NCBI GenBank assembly: GCA_030528025.1
Contig: JAUMZP010000003.1
Span: 1 to 64,000, forward strand
Direction of reading: 5' to 3'
Source: Candidatus Saccharimonadota bacterium
Lineage (GTDB): Bacteria; Patescibacteriota; Saccharimonadia; Saccharimonadales; Saccharimonadaceae
Length of the DNA: 64,000 nt
The position numbers and the translations under genes were made by a program. Below, piece after piece: positions 36,639 through 46,910 of this stretch. The stretch's first letter is position 1, and every line of letters begins with the position of its first letter. The notes under the pieces are model-generated. The model was given only the letters and a program-made list of their open reading frames with translations, was not told where the DNA came from and made no database searches.

Positions 36639-36989
36639 TCAATGCCGCGTACTCATCACCTTGATAATGCTATCGATAAAGTCCGCCAGGCTTGGCACCA
36701 AGAGGCCGATGGCATTTAGCAGCCAGATAAACAGCGCTACAATAATCGTTCCGCCAAGCACACTCCCTAAGCCAAAAAATATCCCGCGGATGAAGTTCAT
36801 TCTGTAGACTTCTGCGCGGTTTCGATGAAAATCATAAAATAAATCCTCGAGGGTAGCCTTGCGTGCATCGGTCTCGTTGGTTTGCTTAACCTGCCGTGCA
36901 AGCTCGGCAACTAGCCCAGGGTGGTTATGTTGCTCACGAGTCACTGGCTCATCCGATGAGTGCTGTAGTGGGGACGATTGCTTTGTCAT
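36639..36989 (-). CDS. Small membrane protein, DUF5665-like
   Basis: A 116-residue protein. The first half is hydrophilic and helical. The second half holds RMNFIRGIFFGLGSVLGGTIIVALFIWLL split here as RMNFIRGIFFGLGS and VLGGTIIVALFIWLL, then a short amphipathic end. The NFxRGxxxGxGxxxGGT pattern resembles the DUF5665 family of small membrane proteins, from memory and without a search. Function unknown. It follows the YtxH-like gene on the same strand by 78 bases. Confidence 0.6.
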   Translation of the reverse strand: MTKQSSPLQHSSDEPVTREQHNHPGLVAELARQVKQTNETDARKATLEDLFYDFHRNRAEVYRMNFIRGIFFGLGSVLGGTIIVALFIWLLNAIGLLVPSLADFIDSIIKVMSTRH

Positions 36990-37067
36990 AATAATGATAA
37001 TTGCGAAGATGCGGCAAGCATTCTGCCTATGAGGAGAATATTCACCGCATCCTTTGTCGCCTACTGG

Positions 37068-37346
37068 CTACTTCTTGTCCTTTGCAAACTCATCGCGAGC
37101 ACTGCGCAAAGCGCGGCCACTGCGGTCATGCAGGTCACGAGCGGCATCACGTGCATCGTAGTATGCCTTCTCGCCCTTAGCACGCAGTTCGTCGCCCTTT
37201 GCAGTAGCATCTTGCTTGAGCTCACGTGCCTTTTTCTTGAGGTCGGCTCGCGTCTCTTTGCCTGACTTTGGCGCTGTCAAGAGCCCAGCCACCACACCAG
37301 CGGCAGCACCGATTGCTGCACCAAGCACAAATTTACCTTTCGACAT
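37068..37346 (-). CDS. YtxH-like small membrane protein
   Basis: A 92-residue protein with an N-terminal glycine/alanine-rich hydrophobic segment (KFVLGAAIGAAAGVVAGLLT) followed directly by APKSGKETRADLKKKA, the pattern of the YtxH family. The rest is a highly charged amphipathic helix. YtxH-type proteins are stress-associated in Firmicutes, but the mechanism is unknown. It lies 12 bases after a small DUF948-like protein, so the two are probably co-transcribed and may form an envelope-associated pair. Confidence 0.75.
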   Translation of the reverse strand: MSKGKFVLGAAIGAAAGVVAGLLTAPKSGKETRADLKKKARELKQDATAKGDELRAKGEKAYYDARDAARDLHDRSGRALRSARDEFAKDKK

Positions 37347-37358
37347 TATGTCCCTCCT

Positions 37359-37613
37359 TTATCGATTACGTTTGGTGGTAAACAATTTTTTGATCGAAGA
37401 CACAGCGATCTTAGCTAGCCAAAACGGCGAGGTAACCCGAGTAATATTATCAGTCGTTGCCTCGAGGTTTGCTGCCACGCGTTCAGCCGACTCAACCACA
37501 GCACTAATCCGCTGGGTGATGCGGATCAATATGATTGTCAAGACGATCGCAAGCACCAGCAGCAGCGCTAGCAATACCGATAACATGATAACTAATATCT
37601 GGGCCCACTCCAT
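37359..37613 (-). CDS. DUF948-like small membrane protein
   Basis: An 84-residue protein with one long hydrophobic N-terminal segment (LVIMLSVLLALLLVLAIVLT), an amphipathic helix (ISAVVESAERVAANLEATTD) and a basic tail. The layout matches DUF948 proteins, which often pair with YtxH-like proteins as here. It sits 32 bases downstream of galU on the same strand. Function unknown. Confidence 0.65.
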   Translation of the reverse strand: MEWAQILVIMLSVLLALLLVLAIVLTIILIRITQRISAVVESAERVAANLEATTDNITRVTSPFWLAKIAVSSIKKLFTTKRNR

Positions 37614-37645
37614 GCGGTATCTCCTTTATGTTAGTAGCATATGAT

Positions 37646-38551
37646 CTATGCCTGGGTATCAGTATAGTGAATCCGTAGGTATTTTGCAAACTCTGGACCA
37701 AGCACTGGGTCTTTGAGGCCAAAATCCACAACGGTCTTAAGATACTCGAGCTTATCGCCAGTGTCATAATATGTACCGTTGGTAATCTCCACACCAAAGA
37801 ATGCGTGATCGTCATCAATCATCCGCTGCATAATAGGCTGGACAGTAAACTCGCCATGCCCATCAAAATGCTCCTTCGCATGCTCAAGGTAGCTAAAGAA
37901 TTCGCCAGGCAAAATATAGCTACTGACACTAGCGAGGTCAGATGGCGCATTAGCCTTGCCTGGCTTTTCAACGATGTTGCTCATCTTAATAATGCTGTCC
38001 GATAGCTGCTGGCCAGCCACAACACCGTAGCGATCAAACTCAGCATCATCGACGATCTTTTTGCATGATAGTACCGCACCATCGAGCTCTTGCGATGCAG
38101 CAATCATCTGCTGGAAGCGGCTTGGACTAGCAGCAATGAAGTCATCGGCAAAGGTATAGATGACAGGCTCGTCGCGGTTGATGAGGTGTGCTGCACAGGC
38201 CAGCGGCGTTGCGTTGCCGTATGGACCCTTTTGGCGGATGTAGATGAAGTTTGCCATCTCCGAGAGCTGCTTGACGGTATCGATCAGCGGCTGTTTCTTC
38301 GGCCCACCAGCTCGGAGGTTGGCTAGCAGATCCTCATTTGGCACATCAAAGTGGTCTTCAATCGCACGCTTATTGGCGCTCCCCACGATGATAATGTCGC
38401 GAATCCCCGCCTGGACGAGCTCCTCCACCACATACTGAATGATCGGCTTATCGATCAGCGGCATCATCTCCTTAGGCATGGCCTTCGTCTGAGGCAAGAA
38501 CCGCGTACCAAAGCCCGCGGCGGCGATGATTGCTTTTGTTGGTCGTTTCAT
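37646..38551 (-). CDS. galU: UTP-glucose-1-phosphate uridylyltransferase
   Basis: Makes UDP-glucose from UTP and glucose 1-phosphate for surface glycans. The 301 residues start with the nucleotide-binding signature AAGFGTRFLPQTKAMPKEMM (about 10-30) and LIDKPIIQYVVEE. QKGPYGNATPLACA and the metal-binding FADDF near 115 follow, and the sugar site ISNGTYYDTGDKLEYLK near 260 reads here as ITNGTYYDTGDKL. AAGGAG precedes the ATG. It lies 30 bases after gatB on the same strand. Confidence 0.95.
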   Translation of the reverse strand: MKRPTKAIIAAAGFGTRFLPQTKAMPKEMMPLIDKPIIQYVVEELVQAGIRDIIIVGSANKRAIEDHFDVPNEDLLANLRAGGPKKQPLIDTVKQLSEMANFIYIRQKGPYGNATPLACAAHLINRDEPVIYTFADDFIAASPSRFQQMIAASQELDGAVLSCKKIVDDAEFDRYGVVAGQQLSDSIIKMSNIVEKPGKANAPSDLASVSSYILPGEFFSYLEHAKEHFDGHGEFTVQPIMQRMIDDDHAFFGVEITNGTYYDTGDKLEYLKTVVDFGLKDPVLGPEFAKYLRIHYTDTQA

Positions 38552-38581
38552 TATGATTCTCCTTGTATATCCTTTAGTTGC

Positions 38582-40093
38582 TCACTTCAGCCTCTCGCGA
38601 ATCAGTTTCTGCGCCAGAGCTGGATTGGCTTTGCCGCGGGATCGCTTCATGACTTGCCCGACGAGGTAGCCAATTGCCTTATCCTTGCCGGCCTTGATAT
38701 CAGCAATGGATGCCGCACTGGCTGGGTCATTCATCACCTCATCGACAATCGCGCCAATCGCCCCCTCGTCTGATACCTGGAGTAGGTTCTTCGTCTCAGC
38801 AATCGCCTCAGGCATCTTACCAGTATATTGCTCGTCAAATAGGTCGAGAAAAAGCTCCTTCGCACCAGTTGAGCTGACTTTGTTGTCCTCCACCAATTGC
38901 GAGAGCAGCAAGAGTCGCCGCAGCCCAACAAAACCCGATTCAACCTTACTCATATCCATCAACTCTTCTGGCGTGGAGGCAAACCAGTTAAAGATCCGCT
39001 TGACAAGCCGCTGATACACTGACTCATTGATGTCAAGCCATTGCAAAATCGACTCAGCATTATGCTCGAGCGGGTAGATATCACTGAGCAAAATAGCCAG
39101 TGGCTGATGGCTGAGCACAGTATTAACCACCGAGTTATCCAGGGCAAGGCTCTGCCACTGCGCACGGTATTCGCCTGGCATCGTCGGTACGTCCTGCTGA
39201 ACACGAGCAATCTCTTCGTCCGTTAAGACAATTGGTGGAATGTCTGGGTCGGGCATATAGCGATAGTCCTGTGCATCTTCTTTGCTACGCTGGCTCGTGG
39301 TGATGCCTTTATCGTCACTCCAGCCACGGGTTTCTTGCACGACACGCTCACCGCGCTCGAGCAAAGCCGCCTGACGCGCAAATTCATACTCCACTGCCTT
39401 TTCTACACTGCGGAAGCTGTTGAGATTCTTTACTTCAGCACGCGTACCAAGCTGATTTGAACCCTTTGGCGCGATTGAGATATTAACATCAAAGCGCATA
39501 TTACCATGGTAAAGATCGCCGTGTGTGACGCCAGCATAGGTCATGAGCTTGTGAAGCTCTGCTGCGTAGGCACGGGCCTCGGCTGCTGAGTGAATATCAG
39601 GCTGTGAGACGATCTCGATCAGTGGTGTACCCGCCCGGTTGAGGTCAACCAATGAGTAACCATCGTGGTGTGTTAGCTTGCCAGCATCTTCCTCCATGTG
39701 GGCATGGTCGATCCGGACGCGCGTAGTACTGCCATCATCGAGCGGCACATCGACATAGCCCGCCAAGATAATTGGCTGGTACATTTGGCTTGTCTGGTAG
39801 CCTTTCGGTAGATCTGGATAGAAATAATGCTTACGATCGAAGCGCGAAACACGAGCGATTGGCGCGTTGAGTGCCTTGCCAGCTCGAATAGCAAGATCGA
39901 CAGCGTGGCGATTCAGGACTGGTAGCATACCAGGCAGACCGAAGTCGATTGGATGGACTTTGCTATTAGGCTCGGCGTTGCGGGCGTCATTGTCTGCCGG
40001 GCTGAAGAGTTTTGTGTCTGTTGCCAGCTGTACGTGGCATTCGATACCAATCGTCACTTCATATTTTTGCAAAACATCGTGAGAAACTGCCAT
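38582..40093 (-). CDS. gatB: Asp-tRNA(Asn)/Glu-tRNA(Gln) amidotransferase subunit B
   Basis: Transfers ammonia to mischarged Glu-tRNA(Gln) or Asp-tRNA(Asn). The 503 residues contain the GatB signature: TIGIECHVQLATDTKLFSP, FDRKHYFYPDLPKGYQTSQM, DLNRAGTPLIEIVSQPD and MRFDVNISIAP. The C-terminal YqeY-like helical tail ends with RSRGKANPALAQKLI. Genomes using GatCAB usually lack glutaminyl- or asparaginyl-tRNA synthetase. Order is gatC-gatA-HEPN-like-gatB on the minus strand with gaps of 0-2 bases, so assembly is co-translational in all likelihood. Confidence 0.97.
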   Translation of the reverse strand: MAVSHDVLQKYEVTIGIECHVQLATDTKLFSPADNDARNAEPNSKVHPIDFGLPGMLPVLNRHAVDLAIRAGKALNAPIARVSRFDRKHYFYPDLPKGYQTSQMYQPIILAGYVDVPLDDGSTTRVRIDHAHMEEDAGKLTHHDGYSLVDLNRAGTPLIEIVSQPDIHSAAEARAYAAELHKLMTYAGVTHGDLYHGNMRFDVNISIAPKGSNQLGTRAEVKNLNSFRSVEKAVEYEFARQAALLERGERVVQETRGWSDDKGITTSQRSKEDAQDYRYMPDPDIPPIVLTDEEIARVQQDVPTMPGEYRAQWQSLALDNSVVNTVLSHQPLAILLSDIYPLEHNAESILQWLDINESVYQRLVKRIFNWFASTPEELMDMSKVESGFVGLRRLLLLSQLVEDNKVSSTGAKELFLDLFDEQYTGKMPEAIAETKNLLQVSDEGAIGAIVDEVMNDPASAASIADIKAGKDKAIGYLVGQVMKRSRGKANPALAQKLIRERLK

Positions 40094-40095
40094 AA

Positions 40096-40515
40096 CTATA
40101 TCGCTCCCAAATCCTTTAACCCCTGTTTGTACGCGGCTAATGCCCGCAAGGCAATCTCGCGCGAGAGCCGCACATTAGCCTCATGTGCCAGCTTGTTGCG
40201 CACCTTGTGAGCACCCCATACGTGGTTGCTATTACTCCATTGTTCGCGGGCCGACTTCATGCGCTCACCCATCGTGTCGCCAGCAAAGCCACGTTCGCGG
40301 AGAGCAAGATCGAGCAACTTATCTGCCTCGAAGATAGCCAGCTGATACGTGCCAATGTTGGATTTATCGAGGCTGTTCTCAATGGCAAGCCAGCGTGCTT
40401 GATATTTCTCGACATTGAGTACTTTACCGCCCTGGCGCGTCAGTGCAACAACGACGACCAAGATCGCAGCAATGATAATAATACCCACCAAAAGGATCGT
40501 GACACTGCCAGACAT
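40096..40515 (-). CDS. Membrane-anchored HEPN-like protein inside the gat operon
   Basis: A 139-residue protein. An N-terminal membrane segment (TILLVGIIIIAAILVVVVAL) is followed by a helical domain. The segment YQLAIFEADKLLDLALRERG and the later VWGAHKVRNKLAHEANV resemble HEPN domains, where Rx4-6H (here RNKLAH) is the RNA-cleaving motif. It begins one base before gatA ends and stops two bases before gatB, so it is made with the amidotransferase. I infer a membrane-bound helical protein with possible RNA cleavage or binding. It may instead be a non-catalytic member, and no database check was possible. Confidence 0.65.
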   Translation of the reverse strand: MSGSVTILLVGIIIIAAILVVVVALTRQGGKVLNVEKYQARWLAIENSLDKSNIGTYQLAIFEADKLLDLALRERGFAGDTMGERMKSAREQWSNSNHVWGAHKVRNKLAHEANVRLSREIALRALAAYKQGLKDLGAI

Positions 40516-41924
40516 TAGGCGCTCCTTTCTGTAGCTGCTTGGGTTGCCACAGCAAGCAGCGTTGCATCACTCTGCATGGGGCCAATTAACTGCGCACCGA
40601 TTGGCAAGCCCGCCTGGCTCACTCCAGCTGGCACATTCAATGCAGGTAAGCCTGCCAGACTGGCTGGCACTGTCATGATATCCGCAAGATACATCTTAAG
40701 CGGGTCGTCGCTGTTTTCACCAAGACCAAAGGCAGGAGTTGGCGCTGTCGGCAAAAGAAGCATGTCGTATTGCTCAAACAGAGCGTTAAATTCGTTGATG
40801 AGCAATGTCCGCGCTTTTTGCGCTTGGAGATAGTACGCGTCGAAGTACCCACTACTCAGTACGTAGCTACCAATCATAATGCGTCGCTTATTCTCTGGCA
40901 TAAATCCTTCGTCACGGCTCCGACCATAAAGCTCGGCCAGTGTCTTAACTCCCTCAGCACGATGGCCATAGCGTACGCCATCGTAGCGCGCTAGGTTGCT
41001 TGAGATCTCAGCCGGCACAACAATGTAATAAATAGCAAGGGCATGCTGAAGCGTCGGCATACTGGCTGTCTCGACGGTATGGCCATGCGATCGCAGGGCG
41101 TCGGCATACTGGCTGACCGCCTGACGCACCTCCGCATCGACACCATCGCCCATTGCTTCGTTGATGATACCGATCTTCAGCTGTTGCGGCGTCTCTGCCG
41201 CAGGCGCGAAGAAATTGGGCAACGTCGTCATATCTTTCGGGTCTTGGCCAGCCATGACGTTCATCACCACAGCAATATCCTCAGCACTGCGCGCAAAGCA
41301 GCCCATCGTATCAGTGCTCGAGGCCATTGCCACGACACCATAGCGACTCGCTGTACCATAGGTTGGCTTGATACCATACACGCCATTGAAACTGGCGGGT
41401 TGGCGAATTGAGCCTCCCGTATCTGTCCCTAAGGCAAATGGCACAATGTCGAGCGCCGTCACTACAGCTGAGCCGCCACTACTGCCACCAGCGACTTTTG
41501 TTTTGTCGACAGCGTTATGCGTAGCACCAAAGTATGAGTTTTCTGTGCTTCCACCATGCGCAAAGGCATCGAGGTTGCTCTTGCCAATGCAGATTGCCCC
41601 AGCTGCTTCAAGCTTATCTACCACCGTTGCCTGAAGAGGTGTATCAAAGTTCTCAAGCATCTTGCTAGCTGCCGTGCTTGGTGCCCCATACGCAAGATAA
41701 TTATCCTTAACGACGAACGGCACGCCAGCCAGCACTCCAGCGTCTTCGCCCCGAGCCAGTGCCTCATCAATTTCTCGTGCCCGCTGCAGCGCCCGCTTCT
41801 CTGTCAGGCTTAGCAGGGCGTGGTATTCCTTAGCATCACGCGCCCGCTGCAAAGCCGCTTGCACCTGGGCAGTAGCCGATATCTGACCTTGTTTGATCTG
41901 AGCAACTCTCTCTGTAATATTCAT
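40515..41924 (-). CDS. gatA: Asp-tRNA(Asn)/Glu-tRNA(Gln) amidotransferase subunit A
   Basis: The glutaminase/amidase subunit that releases ammonia for GatB, 469 residues. The amidase signature is complete: catalytic lysine in VPFVVKDNYL (about 73), and the Ser-cisSer region VAGGSSGGSAVVTA (about 150) with GTDTGGSIRQPA (about 170) carrying the nucleophile serine. The C-terminal half has NVPAGVSQAGLPIGAQLIG near 435. It follows gatC by one base. Confidence 0.97.
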   Translation of the reverse strand: MNITERVAQIKQGQISATAQVQAALQRARDAKEYHALLSLTEKRALQRAREIDEALARGEDAGVLAGVPFVVKDNYLAYGAPSTAASKMLENFDTPLQATVVDKLEAAGAICIGKSNLDAFAHGGSTENSYFGATHNAVDKTKVAGGSSGGSAVVTALDIVPFALGTDTGGSIRQPASFNGVYGIKPTYGTASRYGVVAMASSTDTMGCFARSAEDIAVVMNVMAGQDPKDMTTLPNFFAPAAETPQQLKIGIINEAMGDGVDAEVRQAVSQYADALRSHGHTVETASMPTLQHALAIYYIVVPAEISSNLARYDGVRYGHRAEGVKTLAELYGRSRDEGFMPENKRRIMIGSYVLSSGYFDAYYLQAQKARTLLINEFNALFEQYDMLLLPTAPTPAFGLGENSDDPLKMYLADIMTVPASLAGLPALNVPAGVSQAGLPIGAQLIGPMQSDATLLAVATQAATERSA

Positions 41925-41925
41925 A

Positions 41926-42219
41926 TCACAACACCTTCGGTACTTTTACACAATTATCTGCCTGCTCAGCTGCTAGCCCCAATAGCTGCTCGCGCGATAC
42001 GTCGCTGGCATCTATTGTGTCGGGTCGCCACACATTAGTCAGGCCAGTTACTTGGTAGGTTGGCTCGACACCAGTCGTGTCAAGGGTGGATAGCTGCTCA
42101 ATGTAGTGCAGGATATCCTCGAGGTTTTGGCGCAGCGCGGCAACGTCGGCTGAATCACCAAGACTAATCGAACTTAATTGTGCAAGGTGCTGCACATCTT
42201 CAGTGGTAATACTACTCAT
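41926..42219 (-). CDS. gatC: Asp-tRNA(Asn)/Glu-tRNA(Gln) amidotransferase subunit C
   Basis: A 97-residue small subunit that holds GatA and GatB together. It shows VQHLAQLSSISLG near the start, LRQNLEDILHYIEQLSTLDT, and the final domain with WRPDTIDASDVSREQLL. The ATG at 42219 (MSSITTEDVQHL) is preferred over the upstream start at 42267 because family members begin there and a TACAAT box lies nine bases before it. First gene of the gat operon. Confidence 0.93.
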   Translation of the reverse strand: MSSITTEDVQHLAQLSSISLGDSADVAALRQNLEDILHYIEQLSTLDTTGVEPTYQVTGLTNVWRPDTIDASDVSREQLLGLAAEQADNCVKVPKVL

Positions 42220-42228
42220 TATGGATAT

Positions 42229-42234
42229 ATTGTA
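42229..42234 (-). promoter_or_regulatory. -10 box of the gat operon, leaderless type
   Basis: On the minus strand TACAAT ends nine bases before the gatC ATG. Confidence 0.5.
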
Positions 42235-42325
42235 CCACATTCGGTGCGTGGAATTGCTATATATCAATTAGCAGCGAGTAATACGTCAGTAAGAAGTATG
42301 GACAGCACAGGGTACAATGCTAATG

Positions 42326-43306
42326 CTAATCTACTTCCAACTTATCACCCTTAGCTCGATTGCAGCGCCAGCAGAGTGCTCGCAAATTTTGCTCGGTCGT
42401 GATACCGCCTTTCGACACTGGCACAATATGGTCAACTTCGAGCAAGAGGTGTTTCTCATCCCGGCGCGAGACATGGCACTTCTGGCATTCGTAGTTGTCT
42501 CTGCGCAAGATAAACCGTCTGAGCTTTGGCGTCATAAGCTGACGCTGAAATTGTGCAGATTTGCGATATGCTATCTGCTGGCTGAGATATTCTGCCAATT
42601 TTTGGAGCTTTTTCTCTGTGAGTGTAATATCGAACGAGTAGTTATTGCGCTTGGCGGGCGAAGTGTACTTAAATGAATATGTGAGGAAATAATTCTTTTC
42701 AAACTTAGGTAATGTATTCGATCCAAGCTGCTTCATTGTCATTTTCTTGAAAATATAGGCTCCAACGTACATTTTGGCATCAATGAAGTCCATAATTTCG
42801 TTGTATTCGCTCCGCAGTATTTCCTCAGTCTTTTTAATTGTGTCGTATTTCTGGAGGATTTGCTCGAGTATTTGCACTGTCTCCTCGTTTATTGTACGCT
42901 GCGCAAAAAAATATTTGACAATATAGCGATATGGATCAAGCTGCGCATTTTTATATACCGTGAGTGTGCTATTTTTCACATGCGTATGCGAAAGCCTCGA
43001 CTGCTGCTGACGAATAAAACGCTTGGTTTCGGGCAAAAAGGCATTGAAGTCGTTGTATTCTTGTATTTGCTTGGCAAGCCTCTGCTTGACACTTTGAAAC
43101 TCGACTGTTTTGTAATAACCACGCGTCCTCCAAAACACGATACAATAACAAACGATAAAGAATATCACGGGCAGGCAGAGCAGTATTACGTTGCAGACAG
43201 CAAGTCCAATAAGGATTGACCATCGGATAAACTTCGATCGACGATCGATCGTCGCCAAGAAATATATCACATACTCTGGCAGGACGTGAGTATCGCATAT
43301 AGGCAT
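42326..43306 (-). CDS. Membrane-anchored HNH endonuclease
   Basis: A 326-residue protein. Residues about 30-60 form one or two membrane segments (WSILIGLAVCNVILLCLPVI). A long helical middle of about 180 residues with many Lys, Gln and Tyr follows. The last 70 residues are a classical HNH domain: RDNYECQKCHVS, LEVDHIVPVSKGG, then NLRALCWRCNRAKGDK, with two CxxC pairs for zinc and the catalytic histidine in DHI. It is AT-richer than its neighbours. The active domain would be cytoplasmic or external depending on topology, which I cannot settle. Possible roles are DNA uptake processing or defence. A TATAAT box lies ten bases before the ATG. Confidence 0.8.
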   Translation of the reverse strand: MPICDTHVLPEYVIYFLATIDRRSKFIRWSILIGLAVCNVILLCLPVIFFIVCYCIVFWRTRGYYKTVEFQSVKQRLAKQIQEYNDFNAFLPETKRFIRQQQSRLSHTHVKNSTLTVYKNAQLDPYRYIVKYFFAQRTINEETVQILEQILQKYDTIKKTEEILRSEYNEIMDFIDAKMYVGAYIFKKMTMKQLGSNTLPKFEKNYFLTYSFKYTSPAKRNNYSFDITLTEKKLQKLAEYLSQQIAYRKSAQFQRQLMTPKLRRFILRRDNYECQKCHVSRRDEKHLLLEVDHIVPVSKGGITTEQNLRALCWRCNRAKGDKLEVD

Positions 43307-43365
43307 ACTACATCATATTATACACTCTGTGCGCATGACGATCGTGGGTTTACTCAGCTACTGCT

Positions 43366-45336
<1,971 letters not shown>

Positions 45337-45363
45337 ACTCCTTAGTGTAGCATAGCGTGAGCC

Positions 45364-46008
45364 TTAAATCACACTCTGGCGATTCATCTCAGCAAGGAGT
45401 TTGTTGTACATTGCTTGCGGGTCTTTGGCGTGATTAATCGCCCCACCAACGCTAATCACGTCGGCACCACCCTGGGCAATATGGAAGACATTATCTACCG
45501 TCACGCCACCATCCCAGCCAATCTCGACCCGAGGGTGAATAGCCCGTACTAGCCTGATTTTCTCCAGCTGCATCATTCGCGCTTTGCCACCAAACTCACC
45601 CAGCTTGCCACTGACGATCGACACATAGTCGGCCGTTTCGATATACGACGCTACCGTCTCGGGTACCGTCGTACGCTGCAGGGCCACCCCAGCATGAATA
45701 CCTGCTTGCTTGACCTGCTGCAAGACAGGGATCAAATCTTCTTTGACTTCGGCATGAAAAATAATTGTGCTGGGCCGCAGCTTGATCAGTTTCTCAACGT
45801 ACACGCTGGGGCGCGCCACCATAGCGTGAATGTCAACCGTCCACGACTGAGGCCACCACAGTTGGCCGATCCCTACCGTTTGACGGGGCGCAAATACGCC
45901 ATCAGAAATATCAATATGAACCCGCTTGGCAAACGGCATAAAATGCTCTACCGCGACCTTGTATTCATCAGTTTTTGTACTCAAAATAATTGGTGCTATG
46001 ACAGCCAT
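45364..46008 (-). CDS. rpe: Ribulose-phosphate 3-epimerase
   Basis: Interconverts ribulose 5-phosphate and xylulose 5-phosphate in the pentose phosphate pathway. The 214 residues form a TIM barrel: metal-binding HIDISDGVFAP (about 30), VDIHAMV (about 60), FHAEVKED (about 82) and the catalytic EIGWDGGVTVDNV (about 165). Family forms usually read MDGxFVPN and DxHLM, so some positions deviate and substrate choice may differ. ATG 46008 (MAVIAPIIL) lies seven bases after TATAAT. The upstream in-frame start at 46017 would fall next to that box and is rejected. Confidence 0.88.
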   Translation of the reverse strand: MAVIAPIILSTKTDEYKVAVEHFMPFAKRVHIDISDGVFAPRQTVGIGQLWWPQSWTVDIHAMVARPSVYVEKLIKLRPSTIIFHAEVKEDLIPVLQQVKQAGIHAGVALQRTTVPETVASYIETADYVSIVSGKLGEFGGKARMMQLEKIRLVRAIHPRVEIGWDGGVTVDNVFHIAQGGADVISVGGAINHAKDPQAMYNKLLAEMNRQSVI

Positions 46009-46015
46009 GCAAGAC

Positions 46016-46021
46016 ATTATA
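46016..46021 (-). promoter_or_regulatory. -10 box of rpe, leaderless type
   Basis: On the minus strand a perfect TATAAT is followed by seven bases and the ATG at 46008. Confidence 0.65.
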
Positions 46022-46091
46022 CGGCGTCTGACGTGTGTTGTAAAGACGGCGACGGCGTTCTTTCACGTTTGCGAGAGCTAAGGAGGGAGCG

Positions 46092-46214
46092 TTAGGCCGA
46101 CGTGCGCGAAGAGTAGGTATTTGACACTTCCTTAACAGCATTTAAGAAAGCGTCATCAAAGTACTCGTATTTCTTTTTCTTTGTCATATGAATTAGGGAT
46201 TCCAATTCTGTCAT
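46092..46214 (-). CDS. Tiny charged ORF (40 residues), uncertain
   Basis: A short frame whose ATG overlaps the stop of the preceding tiny frame as ATGA. The product is charged and helical (HMTKKKKYEYFDDAFLNAV). Overlapping small frames are typical of coupled gene pairs such as toxin-antitoxin modules, but also arise by decay of a larger gene. No ribosome-binding site or family match is seen. Confidence 0.25.
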   Translation of the reverse strand: MTELESLIHMTKKKKYEYFDDAFLNAVKEVSNTYSSRTSA

Positions 46215-46360
46215 TTCTTGCGAGGATAGAACATTGTCGCCTCTTCTACCTCAATATTTGTTAAGTATGGGCTTTTGTCGATGTAGTCTTGTATTGCTTT
46301 TTTAAACTCATATGTATACTTTAGCACAATATATTGGACAGTTAAGCAACTACAGAGCAT
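46211..46360 (-). CDS. Tiny ORF (49 residues), uncertain
   Basis: The end of the frame looks protein-like (YEFKKAIQDYIDKSPYLTNI, then VEEATMFYPRKK). The first dozen residues do not, so it may be the C-terminal remnant of a larger gene. A TATAAA lies two bases before the ATG, too close for normal initiation. The ORF overlaps the next tiny frame by four bases. Confidence 0.25.
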   Translation of the reverse strand: MLCSCLTVQYIVLKYTYEFKKAIQDYIDKSPYLTNIEVEEATMFYPRKK

Positions 46361-46392
46361 TCTTTATAGCAGACCTTTCACATAATAATGCT

Positions 46393-46806
46393 CTACAAAC
46401 TCGCTGGGCAACTCCCTGCCTGTGGCCGCGCCATGCCAGTGGTGGCGTAGTAACGAATGTCGGTGAGATGGCGGTCGGTGGCTTGAACGCAGAATTTGGT
46501 AGCATCGGCGCTCAGCGTAACCTGCACAGCTGTGTCGCTTGATGGACGGTAACCAACTTGCTCAAGGTTAGTGCTATAGCTTGCACCGCTAGCACTGGCA
46601 TTGGCGTGGTGCGTCTTGATCGCCTCAAGTGCACTGGTGGCTGCCGCACGCGTTGCGACATCGACTGAGCGCCGGCGATAGCCCGAATACGCTGTCATAG
46701 ACAGCGTTACGAGTAAGCCCAGGATCGCAATGACAATCATCAGCTCCATAAGCGTGAAGCCCTTCTGGCTCCGCTGCATCCACCATACTGCCCTGCTTTG
46801 CCTCAT
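46393..46806 (-). CDS. Type IV pilin-like protein (major or minor pilin)
   Basis: A 137-residue secreted subunit. The prepilin signature is RSQKGFTLMELMIVIAILGL: cleavage after G, then the conserved glutamate at position 5 of the mature protein and a hydrophobic helix that packs in the pilus core. The C-terminal part is small, with cysteines in TKFCVQATD and AGSCPASL that could form the usual D-loop disulfide. ATG 46806 (MRQSRAVWW) follows GGAGGGAG; the longer upstream frame is rejected. The assembly ATPase is 15 kb away; prepilin peptidase and PilC are not in the window. Confidence 0.88.
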   Translation of the reverse strand: MRQSRAVWWMQRSQKGFTLMELMIVIAILGLLVTLSMTAYSGYRRRSVDVATRAAATSALEAIKTHHANASASGASYSTNLEQVGYRPSSDTAVQVTLSADATKFCVQATDRHLTDIRYYATTGMARPQAGSCPASL

Positions 46807-46898
46807 TATACTTCTCCCTCCATTAGCATAAGCATATTTAAGCATCACTATAGCAGGTGGAATGGTCAAGGGCAATAGCACTTTTCTTCTTGGCAGTA

Positions 46899-46904
46899 TA
46901 TACT
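46899..46904 (+). promoter_or_regulatory. -10 box of rel, leaderless type
   Basis: TATACT ends six bases before the ATG at 46911. Confidence 0.65.
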
Positions 46905-46910
46905 AGGTTT

